A stretch of DNA of 64,000 bases from Daucus carota subsp. sativus (GCF_001625215.2 NC_030389.2:39793454-39857453); one strand, 5' to 3'. Numbered from the stretch's first letter, positions 1 through 11,509 are shown. The notes: generated by a model from the sequence alone, not told the origin. Numbers and translations: made by a program.

Positions 1-1
1 T

Positions 2-3000
2 ATGCGGGATGGCCCCTTCGAACAGGGCAAAATTAACCAGGGTGACATGGTTGATGTATCAGAGCTTCTCTTGACAGGGATTTTCTCATCACATATAATC
101 ACCGTCATCGTCAGGTGTATATCTCTCTCTATGTGTGTTACTGTTACATCATATATAAATAAATAAATTCACGTGTTGAACTACTAGCTCTCGTTTTTTC
201 AGAGTAACCTTCAGACTTATGGCCAAAATTTACATCGATTTTCAAAAAATTGGTCAAGGTTTTCAAATTCTCAAAAAAGTGGCCAAAATTTGGCTCCGCG
301 TAGCTCCCGCTTTAATGGGGATCCACACTTTTAGAAAAGGAGCCAAAGTTTGACAATTTTTGTGAAAATTTGGAACTCATTTTTTACCGTTAGTTACAAC
401 AGCCTCACTTTTAAAAAGCGGAGCCAAAGTTAATCACCTTTTTGAAAATTTGAAACTCTGACCAAATTTTTAAAAACGGTCAACTTTGAAGTTTACTCTT
501 TTTTTAATTAGAGATCAAAGATACCCAAGACCCTCCCACTTTCGAATCTTTCTTAAAAATGTTTAATTTTTATATAGTCTTCAAATGGGCTCTATAAATT
601 TTTATATAGTCCATAAAGAACCACCTTCAATGATTTATTTATATCGGTTTTTCTAGTGTGTGCCTATAACAACCAGGTTTTTATTATTTAATTAGTTATT
701 AATATTATAAAATAATAAAATAATATTAAAACAATCTTTGGTTTATATTCTAAATATTATTGTGGATATGCATAATCGACTAATTAGTTGGTTAAGGATT
801 AGGATGAAACTGTAACTAAACTTTAGATGAGGCATAATATTTTGAATATTTTGATGCTAATCTTTAAAGCATACTTATCTTTATTTACTATAAATTTCGA
901 GAACACATCTAAGTCATCCACAACAGAGTTAAATATAATTATTCTACTGGTGGCAAGCGTGAGAGAGTATGCATGCGGTAGTAAAACACAGTACATGATT
1001 GGATAGATTTTGGTGCAATGTACAAGGTGTAGCATATTATTAAGGAAGGTGCGACGAGAAAGTTACATACTGGTAATTCTTGGTAAATGGTGGAGGTTTG
1101 ATTCAAATCTTCATACCCAAATATATTTGTTACACTTATAAAATTATATTAATTGTGTTGAATTTATTTCAGGTTCATAATTAGTATACTAATTATACGC
1201 TGTGCTGCATTCATCATTTTGAGAGCATTCTATTTCGGTAAGCAAAATACCTCTTGTGTATCTAATTACCAATTAATTTATTCATTTAGTTTTGTATTTT
1301 TTTTACATCAAAATACATTTGTACATATTCTTCCTTTATTTGGGTTTTATATTAATTTATTTATTTATATAATTGAAATCTGGGTACATATATTTATGAT
1401 ATTTTAATATGGTGATTATTAATGTGAATTTCCTATTGTTGGTTATTTTCTTAAAGGTTTATATGTGGGGTTACATGTATTGTTTTTTTTGAAATACTCT
1501 GGCAATATCCTATTTTATTGGAACTGTAACTTTGTTACATTTGGTACTTGTTGATAATTCAGTGTGGTTATAAGGTGTCCAGACTCATGTGCCGAACCCT
1601 ATTACGTAGATACGGGAGTTTGGGCAGTGTACTAGTGTTTGGAGGATTGATTGTTTATAAAGTAGAGTTTGCCTTATTATATATTGGTAAATTAGATTTT
1701 GATAATGTGTTTTGCTAGTTATTTTAATTAAAAATAATTGAGAGTCTGATTTCAAAATCACTGCATCCTTTTATTGTGTTTTAAAATAGAGAGAACTGTA
1801 TTTATTATTTTTATTTGTAATAATTATGACTTAAATCCTCACCAAATTTCTTGTTTCATAACCATGTTCTCGAGCTTGTGTTCCGTTACTAAAACTAGTA
1901 CCATTCTTTAAAACAATAATATTCTTTTGTTTATTATTAAAGTGTGAGATTATTTTATTTTTATTAAATTAAAGGTAAGTAAGTATAAGCATATGTGTAT
2001 ATGTGCATGCATCTGAACTTCAAGATGATTGTGTGTAGTTTATTCTCTTGCTATATTATATATGCAATATGTCGCTCCTGGAATAATAGTTGGAAGACAC
2101 CTAAATTATTTTGGTTAGTTGTATTTTACGTGATATATATATACTATTTATAGTGACAAGATTGAACTTGGAAATGCATAAAACTGATATGTTTGAATTA
2201 ATTTAAATTGATTATAGATTCATAAGGAGGAGTAGCTTCAGTTTTGATCACAACTAAATTAGTGTTGTTATATCAGGTACGGATTCTATTCTTTTCTCTC
2301 TTTTACTTAAATAATAAATATTTATGATATTTATTATTTTGACATTCTTAAAATCTCTTTTGTTATTGCACATCACTCTTTTCACTTGGCCTTCATATAT
2401 TTGAATTATTGTTGCCTTGACTCCTATTGTTTCCTTTCGTTTTATGATTGTACCACTGTATATATTTTGTTCATTGAGTCGGCAACTTTTGTAATTGTTT
2501 GGGCTCTTAAACTTATCCGTGTGGGTAAATCACGGACAATGTTCACATGGAGTTCGTAGTAAAGGTGAACTAGACACCAACTCGTATCGGTGATTTAAGC
2601 ATACGAGCACGTTTCTGGGGTATGAGACGTGAGAAGATCATGATTGTTATTGTTTTGTGGAATATTTCATACATTCTTTATTTCTTCTTGTGGATAACCG
2701 AAGAAGAAATCATTGTTCTGTATTTGCTCGGTGATTGGAGTTGAGCAAGTACAGTTTTGTGTAAGAGACCCGTATTGTGTCATTTATTCATCATTGAGTC
2801 TTATTTATAGTTCATTGTTTATCTCGATTATTGTGACTTGAGGTACTTATTTGTACCCATTTATTGTAATCATTGTTTCGAGATTATTGATACTCTTTGC
2901 ACCTACACTATTTTTATATTCGTACTGGGCATTGGCTCACTCTCGTTTGCTTTCTTTCCGCAGGTAATCAGGGGTAGCGGGGATCGTGATGAGTGACACC

Positions 3001-5615
3001 CACCTTTAGTTGCTTTCGTTGTTAGGGGCTATAATAAGACTTTAGAGCTTATATTTCTATTGATTTCAGACTTTGTTGGATTTATTATCATGGAGTTTCA
3101 GACTTTATTATCCATATTGACATTTTGGTTGTTAAATTATTATATTATTTCTGAATGAATTTAGAATTATTTAATCGTTTAGCCCCATTGTAAAAGTGGG
3201 GTGTTACAGTGCCCATGGGCACACACTAAGCACCAAAATTTATAAGTTTGGTGGATTTTGATTGGTTAATGCTTCTTTATAATGGTGGACCCCCCTGCAA
3301 ATTCACCAACCACACCAATCAAAATCCACCAAAATTATAGATTTTGGTGCTTAGCATGTGCCCATGGGCACATACTAGACAAACCCTATTTATATATTAT
3401 AAAATCCAGGCTGCTCCTCAAGTTTCAGTTTTTATGCTTCACTATATCGTTAGTTTATTCAACTAACCATTTTACTCTTGAGTCTTGACCAGACAACTAC
3501 CACTTTTACTCACTTAAAAAAAAAAGTTTAGTATCAATTCTTTGATTCATTTTATATTCATTTTTTGCTTTTGTTCTTATGATTTATCTTATAATGTTCA
3601 AGTAATGTATACTATAATTTTTTCAGGTCCAGGCTTAAGGACCTGAAAGGTAAGGTTATTGTGTTGCATTTTGTGCCAATAGGTTTTTGGTCCGAATCTT
3701 ATATGACATATGATACCACAATCTTGCTGGATATATACCGTGAGTTGCAGCCTAAAGGTGGTTTCGAGGTTGTCTTTGTTGGAGTTGAGGTTGATTATTT
3801 TCCCGACCCTGACCTGGATTGCCTTGGACAAAAATTTTCTACTCTCGAGGATTGTTTTGAGTACAAATTTTCTAGCATGCCATGGCCTGCTATCCCATTC
3901 TCAGATACTAAATCTAGGAAATTATTTACAAGATTTCCCCTCTCAGCTGGCTATCTCTCTTTTGATGTTTCGGCCTCAGTTGTCATTGATCCTACAGGCA
4001 AGGTTTTGCGAACGAACGCAAACAATTTGTTTGAATCTTACGGAGCTCGGGCTTATCCTTTCACTCATGAAAGAATGAAATGCATCTTATATGAGATCTA
4101 CGAAGCCGGAAAGCGTCCCTCTGTTATGAAACTCCTGGCGTCTCCTGAACGTGATTTTCTCATCAACAAGAATAATCAGGTATACTGTTTCTAGCAACAT
4201 ATGAGATATCCATCATATTATATTTTAATCTGTTTAAAGTAATACTCCCTCCGTCCCCCTGAGTAGTATACATTGGGGGACGGAGACGCGGCATAGACTT
4301 TAATGCTCCTGCAAAATATAGTTGTGCAATCTATTTTTAAAATTTTTCTTTTCTGAATTAGAGTTTTGATGTTATATTTTTATACAGAAAAAGAAAATCT
4401 CAAAAATAAGTTACGGAACGAAATTTTATAAAAGCATTGAAGTGCGTGTCGAGCAGTTAAAAAGAAACGTATAGAATTAAATGGGACAGAGGGAGTATCT
4501 ATTACCCTTATGAATTTCTGTTGTTGAATATGTATTCTGGATACTTCTAACTTCTCTTCTTAATAGGAGGTCCCTCTTCGCGATCTTGAAGATAAGGTCG
4601 TCGGCTTGTATTTTTGTAAGGGTGATGATGACCATCACCTCACAGAAAAAATTCTGGAGGCCTATGAACAGTTGGTTAAAGTGAAAAACTTCGAAATTGT
4701 GCTTGTTTACATTCACTACTCATTTTTGGGGTTTCAACATACAAGCGAAGAATCATACTGGAAATGTTTCGGAGAAATGCCTTGGTTGGCCCTCCCGTAT
4801 AAAGACCCGGTTTGTAACACGTTGCAGCAGGTTTTCAATCATCCTAAGTATGCAGATCCAGACGGGTCAGAGCCAAACCCTAATCTTGTGATTATTGGAC
4901 CAGAAGGAAAATTTGTTGAACGGTTTGGTGCTGACATCCTACTGAAATATGGAATTTCAGCATATCCTTTCACCCGCAAAAAAGTTGCCAAGTTAGAGGC
5001 TAAAAAGATGAGGAACAGTAATCTTTTCAATGGTGGAAATAAAAACATTCCTCTCGTACGAACAGATGGGTCCATAGTAAGTTTTTTTTTTGCATTTTTG
5101 TGCTTGGTTCTACGATCCCTACTCTCTGCTTGTTTCTCAGTAGTTGAATAAATTCTGGTCATTGACATTTGTTTTCGACTTTACAGGTTCAGTTGTCACA
5201 ACTTATGGGGAAGAGAATCATGCTTATCGCTGAGAATGGTATAGGGCTCAACAATCCAGATGCCAAGTTTTGGCGGATTCTACGAGCGAGGTATCTCCAA
5301 ATGAAGGGCACAAGTGATGAGTTTGAAGTTATTCACATCTGTACAAAAGAAGGATATTCTTATGGTAAGAATATTGCAACTACACCATGGTTGACGCTTC
5401 CTGCACATAGCAAGGGATCAAGTGGAAGCAGTCTGTTAGGAAATTTTACTTCTGTTGGGGGGCTTTTTGCTTTTGATCGTGATGGAAGCCTAGTCAGGAG
5501 AACAAGATACCCATCAATTAAATGGGAGAAGATGGACTTTCCCTTTTATTCTGGTGTTTGGAAGGAGGTGTTGAGGGATATAATAGGAAGGTACCAATGG
5601 AACTCTTTAAATTAG
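2..5615 (+). CDS. Nucleoredoxin-like protein lacking CxxC (copy 1), possibly degenerating
   Basis: Exons 2-114 (true start may lie left of the window), 3627-4179, 4570-5076 (or from 4567) and 5187-5615, about 533 residues. Three thioredoxin-like repeats are seen, each with the nucleoredoxin signatures FEVVFV or FEIVLV, MPWPAIPF or MPWLALPY, and AYPFT; the linker SPERDFLI joins repeats 1 and 2. Functional nucleoredoxins reduce disulfides through WCxPC; here all three positions are replaced (for example VPIGFWSES in repeat 1), so redox catalysis is unlikely. The first exon matches the family only if the frame changes at about base 76, and a second shift at the start of exon 2 restores it. A Stowaway element lies in intron 2. 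The N-terminal exon and the 3.5-kb first intron are less certain than the rest. It could be a non-catalytic binding protein or a decaying paralogue. Confidence 0.75.
2480..3208 (+). repeat. Possible LTR fragment ending GGGGTGTTACA
   Basis: The stretch ends at 3208 in GGGGTGTTACA, which resembles the 3' terminus of many plant Ty3/gypsy LTRs (5' terminus TGTAACACCCC). A block before it, GCATTGGCTCACTC followed by TTTCCGCAGGTAA, is also LTR-like in style. No protein domain, primer-binding site or matching second LTR was found and the 5' limit is not visible. Low confidence; it may be another repeat class. Confidence 0.25.
3209..3371. mobile_element. Palindromic MITE with GTGCCCATGGGCAC ends
   Basis: Left end GTGCCCATGGGCAC then ACACTAAGCACCAAAAT; the right end is its reverse complement (ATTTTGGTGCTTAGCATGT then GCCCATGGGCAC). 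The inverted arms extend inward through GGTGGATTTTGATTGGT, about 65 bases each, leaving a short loop. No coding capacity. Related single ends occur near 6341-6366 and 17711-17727. The superfamily is not assigned because no clear target duplication is visible. Confidence 0.7.
4245..4495. mobile_element. Stowaway-type MITE in nucleoredoxin intron 2
   Basis: Terminal CTCCCTCCGTCCCC and its inverted partner GGGACAGAGGGAG are flanked on both sides by TA (4243-4244 and 4496-4497). About 251 bases, AT-rich, non-coding. The termini and TA target are those of Tc1/mariner-derived Stowaway MITEs. The GGGGGACGGAG block at 4275 is an extra internal copy of the terminal motif. Confidence 0.85.
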
Positions 5616-6515
5616 TATATGGGGTTTGCTCTGAGCCTCTTACTAATAGTATCAGGTTAAGGTGTTTTAATTTATCTTTAACAAAAACATGGTTATTGTA
5701 TTGATGTTATGCCAATGTTGGTACTATGAAGTTTTAAATGGAAGAGGGAAGATGATTAATCAGTGATGAAGTTTGAAAAACGGAGAAGTGATGGCTAGAA
5801 ATCTAATTTTGGAGGTCGGATTTCATTAATCCTTAGTTTTGATGTAAATATAAGGGAGATTACAGTGTCTTTTAATGAAAAATCATTCCCAGCTATTTAT
5901 CTTCGCTGATAATACGTTACTAATAGATTGTTTCAAATCATTATTCAAACGGATATATATCAGCATTGCTATCAGCAAACTCATTCAAAAAATGACATCT
6001 TATTCGTTTTGTTATTAAATTTTATTTGTATTTGAGGTATATCATGTTATGTTGATAAGCAGTAGTATTTCATCATTGCTACACATTTGAAACTATGATT
6101 GCTTTTTCTTCTTTTTTTCCTAGACACGACTGATTTTTGTTGTTCTGTTTATCTCTATGTTTGACACGTATGAAGTGCTAACTCTGGATCCAAATAATAA
6201 AAACTTTAAAAGAAATTTAAAGAATTATGTTCACAAAAACAGCACATAGGTCATGAGACTATACTTATCTATTCTCCCCATGAATTCACCGTTATTAAGA
6301 TACGAGAGTTTATCAAAATCTCTCAAATTTATAAACTTCTGCGCTTAGCATGTGCCTATGGGCCCACACAAAACAAATATCTTTCAAAATACGAGATGAA
6401 AACAGTGTGCACGTAAACAAAACGGGGTGATTAATTAATGCTCACATTAATGCATATACTAGTACTCATGTACATGTACACAATCACACATGGATTAAGC
6501 AATTTTGAATTGCAT
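5616..6515. other. Intergenic: nucleoredoxin downstream region plus filler
   Basis: Bases 5689-6280 are collinear with 12434-13092. From 6281 to about 6536 the sequence has no partner in the other unit and includes one end of the GTGCC-type MITE (GCTTAGCATGTGCCTATGGGC near 6345-6365). No gene seen. Confidence 0.6.
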
Positions 6516-9500
6516 TTAGCAACACCATGGATAAAACCTACTAAGGCAGATGGCAAACGCCTGGAATGCCGATATTGGATACCGGTAATCCATTGTAAAC
6601 ACATCCTTGTCCACTTTACCAAATTGTAGGATAACCTCCTCATGTTCAGGTGTGATCCCTCCACCCTCAGCCGAAGCAACTAGCTGAAAGTTCACCACCG
6701 AGGCAATTGTTACGCGTCCATTAAAATTTAAACACCAGCTCTGTAGCTGCTCATTCCATATGGGAGATTTAATTTTTAAGATGAGCTGTCCATCTCTCTG
6801 ACTACATAAAGGTCCAGAAAAGATATCGTTCGTGCTGTTAGGTAAAGATGGAGGGGTGTCAATGCTACTTTGCCGGAACTCAGTCTGTGTTGGAGCCACA
6901 CCTCCTGGTTTAATAGCAGAAGGGGAAATTGTGTCCATGACGCAATGCATTCTTCTCCTGCTGAATCCAACAAAGTAATGTAAAGTATTCCAGTCAAACC
7001 AATACGTTTTACCCATGGGGTAAGCTGTATTATATCTAAACTTTGAACAGAACATAGCTGCTTACCCTTCTACTTATAACCTTATTCTATAAAACTTCTT
7101 TTGAAATGTATGCAATAGATTCACCTTTAGAAAAAAACTATATTTCCTGTGCAGAAAACTGTTGTACCCTCTTTTCACACACACTGCGGATTGTATACAT
7201 GCTAAAACTATTTTAATCTTACATTTATATACTCTGATAGATTTGTGCAGCATAATTTCTTTGTGATTGCTATATTGCTATTTTTCTTTTTCTAAATTGC
7301 TATAATACCATTCATAAACGATAATAAAATAGAATGATGCATGAGGATTTTGCTTACCTGGTTTCAAATGAAATGTGCGCTACTGGATAGCTTCCAGAAG
7401 GAACACAAGGCAAAACTTGTTTTGATCCTATTAGCCTCGTGAAACGACTCCTTGTCATTTTAGCTCCCGTATGAAATGGCAGAGCATCATATACGGAAAA
7501 CTTTGTCATTAAGTAATTAGATCTTTCACCAAGGAAGAACAAGGGGAAAAAAGAACAATTAAAATGGCAGAAATGAATAGGATTCAAATATCAAACAGGT
7601 TAGGTTATAGAACACACTTCAGCTTTCCAATATATGCACAGCTCCGTTTTGACATATCATCAGCATTGAGAGAGATGATATATTCTGTGAGAGTTGCATG
7701 TCTGGACTTTCGAGCACCAAGAAGAAACTTTCCATTTTCAGCCAGCGCTATTGATGAAGATCAGATAAAGAACAAAAGTCAAAGACAGTACAGTAAGGAA
7801 TGGAGAAACCTAGCCGAGAAATGAATACCCCACCAAGGGTCCAATACTTGTCAGTTGTCGCAAAAACATAAACAAGAGATATAGGCATACTCCGAGAAAC
7901 TGGAAAACCGTTCAGCATTAACATGTCAAAGTTTTAGTATTTGGTTCTCTATTTCATACCATGTCTATCACATTGAATTATTGAACAGAAGTCAACTTCA
8001 CAGCAACTGATTTAATATAAACAACTGTTTTGATCACCGAAAACGATAGCCCATATAATAAGATGGTTTTGCCGCACTGTTGCCAAGATATTCAAAAAAC
8101 TACAGAAGCATATATTAATGCACACCTTGAGATAAACTGAGGTACAAATTATATGAATGTGCCAACCCACTCCCACTCCCTTTTCTAAAACTCCTTTTTA
8201 TAAAACACCGGATAAAGGAATCTCTAGGACCAGGCTGCAAATTAATTATTGAACATAAAATGAGAAGAAAGAATGAAATGCAAGTACTAAAACTAGAATT
8301 GACATTAAAATTAAGATAAAACATGGTAAAACATGTTACTCTAATGCGGGTCACTGTATTACAATACAATGTCAACAATCCTAGAGTAACTATTTTGAAG
8401 ATTGATAAAGCACAAAAATGGGAATCAATCTTTTAGAAGAAGGCATATACAATCAGCTTCATATTTACAATGGTCAGCGTAAAAAAATTCGAAACAAAAC
8501 TTGAAGCAAACAATTGGTTGATATTGTCTGCATTTCCTTATTTCTTTTTCCCCAAAAAATTGTCCACGTTATGTTAATATGGTAAATTTCATGTAAGTTG
8601 GTTGATAAATTTAAAAGATGATACGCATATTTTGTAGAATTAAAGTTGGATTTCGATTAATGGACAAGAAAAACAGCACGGAGGGAGTATTTGGTTTAGG
8701 ATTACAAGAGGGGGAGGGGCAGGTCACAGGGCCTTGGAAGTTTCTCTTTTGGTGTATACTGGTACTTTCCACACCCACAATTCATTGAACTGTCTTTTTC
8801 CGTTGTTCCGCTAGTTCTGGAAAATCTACAATTTATTGTATTGTTGTTCAATGCTGTATCGCCTTTTTTTTTGCCCCATATTTCCAAAAAAATCCAAAAT
8901 GCTTCATGAAAATCTTGATATCCCGGCATTACAACAGAAACACCTGTCTACATCCTACTATATCTGTTCCAATCACAAATTGTAATCCTGGCCATATACA
9001 TGCACTTTACTTGCTTTAAAATTTATCCATGTTATAAGTAATTATATACTTACATCTAAATAAAATCGAAACACATTCATATAGGCCTCCCGTCCTACTA
9101 TATCTGTTCCGATCACAAATTGTAATCCTGGCCATATACATGCACTTTACTTGCTTTAAAATTTATCCATGTTATAGATAATTATATACTTACATCTAAA
9201 TAAAATCGAAACACATTCATATAGGCCTCCTTTTGTTTCAGTGATTTTATAGGTATTTCAACTTCTACGGAACTATGTTACAACTAGTTCCATGGAAAAT
9301 AAAGTATAAGTGTTTTGTTCACCACTATGTAACTGGTACTCACTTGTTTTCTTTTAAGTCGTTTAACGTATTTTAACACAGATTAAGAAAGTTCATTATT
9401 ACACTAAAAAATCATTTATTAGCCCTTTCTTTTCCATTTTTGCACTCATTTAGTGTCTTTCCTCTCTCTTTCTTCTCCTGACTCATAGTATTATATAAGG

Positions 9501-11358
9501 GTATTAAAAGTCATTAGACAACCCAATTGTTCTTGAAAAGAGAGAACGGCCTATCTATACTATACTATAATAAGCCAACATGGGTATAATTTGTAGTCCA
9601 AGATTTTAGTTATATTTTTTGGTTTGGTACTCTCCTTTTGGTACTACAAGTCTACAAATGTGGAGTCTATTAGTATTATATTGTTAAACAGTTTCAAATA
9701 CTAAAAACACTTATAACAATTCATTATCATATAATATTTCATTAAAAAATTATGATAATGTTATAAATAAAATTATAAATATACAAGATATTTAACAAGA
9801 ACATTCATATAACTCTTTTTAACTAACACGAACCATTACATAACCCTTTCTAACTCTAATCTTAAAAGTTATTGTTGTCAAAAAAAACCAAGATTACAAA
9901 ATTATGTTGAAATTCGATTGATTAGATTACTGAATCTTTCAAAGATATTACACGATCCGCTATATTTATTAGAGTTTGTCCATTTTCAAATAATCGGAAG
10001 AAAATATAGTCAGTTGAATAATATAATTTAATTAAAATTCAATCCATTAATACTAAAATACTAATAAAATGATGTTAAAATTTAAATTATAAATAATAAA
10101 TTATGAATTATATACCCGCCCGTGCTTCGCACGGGTTAAAGGCTAGTATTTATAACAAATAGTGACATTTTCTAAAACGGACTAATAAAAGAAAATAGAG
10201 GGAGTAATTTATTAAATCACTTAATAATCTAATCACCATTTGACTTAAAAAAACCATAGGTCACCTACATAACTTGAAAATCTTAGAACCCTAAGTTCCT
10301 CTATCCAACTTATAGCTAGCCAACCAAATAGTAAAGCATTTAGGTTCCAAGGTACTTGCGGTTTCATAACTGAGGCACATTGAAACAAATGAAATCATAG
10401 GCGTCAATAGACGCACATAACTAATCCGTTTGTTTGCATGAAAAACACGATTTCAAATAACAATTTCCCAACAAACAAACAAAAAATCTTTCCGGCAAAT
10501 GATTTCTCAAAACACAACTCAAGTCCTTTCTAATCTTCTTAATCAAAGTCATAATTAAACATCTCAAAACCAATATTCTAAACATCGGTGAACTCAGACA
10601 AGCACTCAGAGATTAGCAATCAACTAAATCATAGTACTCCCTCCGTCCCAAAATACATGTCGCTTTGACTTTTTGCACGTAATTTAATGTGCAAATAAAA
10701 CATACTTCTATATATTATTTTTTATATTTCCTTTTTCTAAATAAAAGTATAACATCCATATTTTTATTCAGAAAAAGAAAATTTGAAAAATAATATATAG
10801 ACATATGTTTTATTCGCACCTCAAATTACGTGAAAAAAATCAAAGTGACATGTATTGTGGGACGGAGGGAGTAACTTATAGAGTAATTCAGCGACGAGAC
10901 CGATTTCCTTGAAATTTCCTAATTTCTATTTCGATAACCGGCAGTTATTTTTCCAAAAACTAAATAATTTATCTATGCTCAGTTGTCCCGAATAACTGGT
11001 TTCGACTATCGCTCGTCCCGAAAGTATTTGAACAAATAATAAAACCTAGATATTCAAAAAAGAACACAAACAAACGCGATAAAATCAGAAAAACTCGAAA
11101 ACAAACCTGTTTGACCGAAATCGGAAAAGTCAAGACTCCCGAAACTTCCGGAAGCCTAACAATCTCCTTGATCAACACGTTCCTCCAACTCCGACACACT
11201 CCGGCACACGCCACCACGCTCCTCCTCATCGGCCACTCACTCTCCGACGCCTCCACCTTCATCAACACTTCTCTCAACAAATCCTCCGGCATTATCGCCC
11301 ACCGGCAACTGCTCTCCGGCCTAGGCTTCGATCGGAATCCGATGTAACTAAGTTTCAT
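6516..11358 (-). CDS. Tubby-like F-box protein, copy 1, with altered C-terminus
   Basis: Five exons on the minus strand: 11107-11358, 8126-8234, 7618-7747, 7358-7522 and 6516-6957, giving 365 residues. The F-box lies near residues 20-70 ([26 protein letters not shown]); the tubby domain starts at [14 protein letters not shown] and runs to the end ([30 protein letters not shown]). Plant TLPs are SCF adaptors whose tubby domain binds phosphoinositides. Compared with copy 2 it has lost about 10 residues in exon 1, gained 7 after CFIKR, lost LNVLGS and GP at the exon 4/5 junction, changed NFLGTKF to NYLMTKF, and ends in RFYPWCC instead of FDTKIACE. All indels keep the frame, so it may still be translated, but the lost residues are conserved family positions. 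An alternative is an early-stage pseudogene. Confidence 0.85.
8954..9230. repeat. Local tandem duplication, about 140 bp x2
   Basis: CCTACTATATCTGTTCC to CATATAGGCCTCC is present twice in a row (8954-9093 and 9094-9230) almost without change. The other segmental unit has it once (about 17556-17690). It lies in the first intron of tubby-like copy 1. Confidence 0.9.
9554..10146 (+). mobile_element. Non-autonomous Helitron
   Basis: The 5' end is TCTATACTATACTATAATAAGCC-like (starting TC at 9554, preceded by A). The 3' end has the hairpin CCCGTGC-TTC-GCACGGG at about 10119-10135, then TTAAAGG and CTAG at 10143-10146, followed by T. These are the defining Helitron features (5' TC, 3' hairpin plus CTRR, A/T target, no target duplication). 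593 bases, no coding capacity. It sits in tubby-like copy 1 intron 1 and is absent from copy 2. Confidence 0.9.
10637..10871. mobile_element. Stowaway-type MITE in tubby-like copy 1 intron 1
   Basis: CTCCCTCCGTCCC and GGGACGGAGGGAG termini are flanked by TA (10635-10636, 10872-10873). The inverted arms are long, with an AT-rich middle. The other segmental unit reads through without it (CATAACTTATAG near 18155), giving an empty site. Confidence 0.92.
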
Positions 11359-11420
11359 CTTCGCGTGGAGTCAAACTTACAGACTGTAAATTATAGATAC
11401 AAGTGTGTGTGTGTGGTGGT

Positions 11421-11447
11421 GGGGGGGGGGGGGGGGGGGGGGGGGGG
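11421..11447. repeat. Poly-G tract (27 G) upstream of tubby-like copy 1
   Basis: A (GT)n run leads into an uninterrupted run of 27 G, about 65 bases upstream of the tubby-like start codon (which is on the minus strand, so the tract is poly-C in the transcript sense). The other unit has GTGTGTATGTATATGTG there and no G run. It could form quadruplex or i-motif structures, or its length may be an assembly uncertainty. Confidence 0.9.
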
Positions 11448-11509
11448 ATGTTAATTTGTACCAAGTACTTAACTTATCGTTGCTTCTTCGTCAAACGACT
11501 CAAACCAAC

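Larger units (their letters stand above)
115..3626 (+). other. Large first intron of nucleoredoxin copy 1, repeat-filled
   Basis: No coding exon is recognised here. The donor gtgtat follows base 114 and the acceptor tttttcag ends at 3626. The matching intron of the second nucleoredoxin gene (40090-40245) is only about 156 bases, so this one has been expanded by insertions. Bases 200-480 hold short repeats around GCCAAAATTT and GAGCCAAAGTT. The stretch 1500-3208 looks like non-coding repeat DNA. A palindromic MITE sits at 3209-3371. Confidence 0.55.

Noticed and set aside
6438-6629. Plus-strand frame opposite the tubby-like 3' end
   Set aside because: Shadow of the minus-strand exon.
11111-11347. 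Plus-strand frames opposite the F-box exons (also 18384-18614)
   Set aside because: Antisense shadows of F-box exons, conserved only because the duplicates are.
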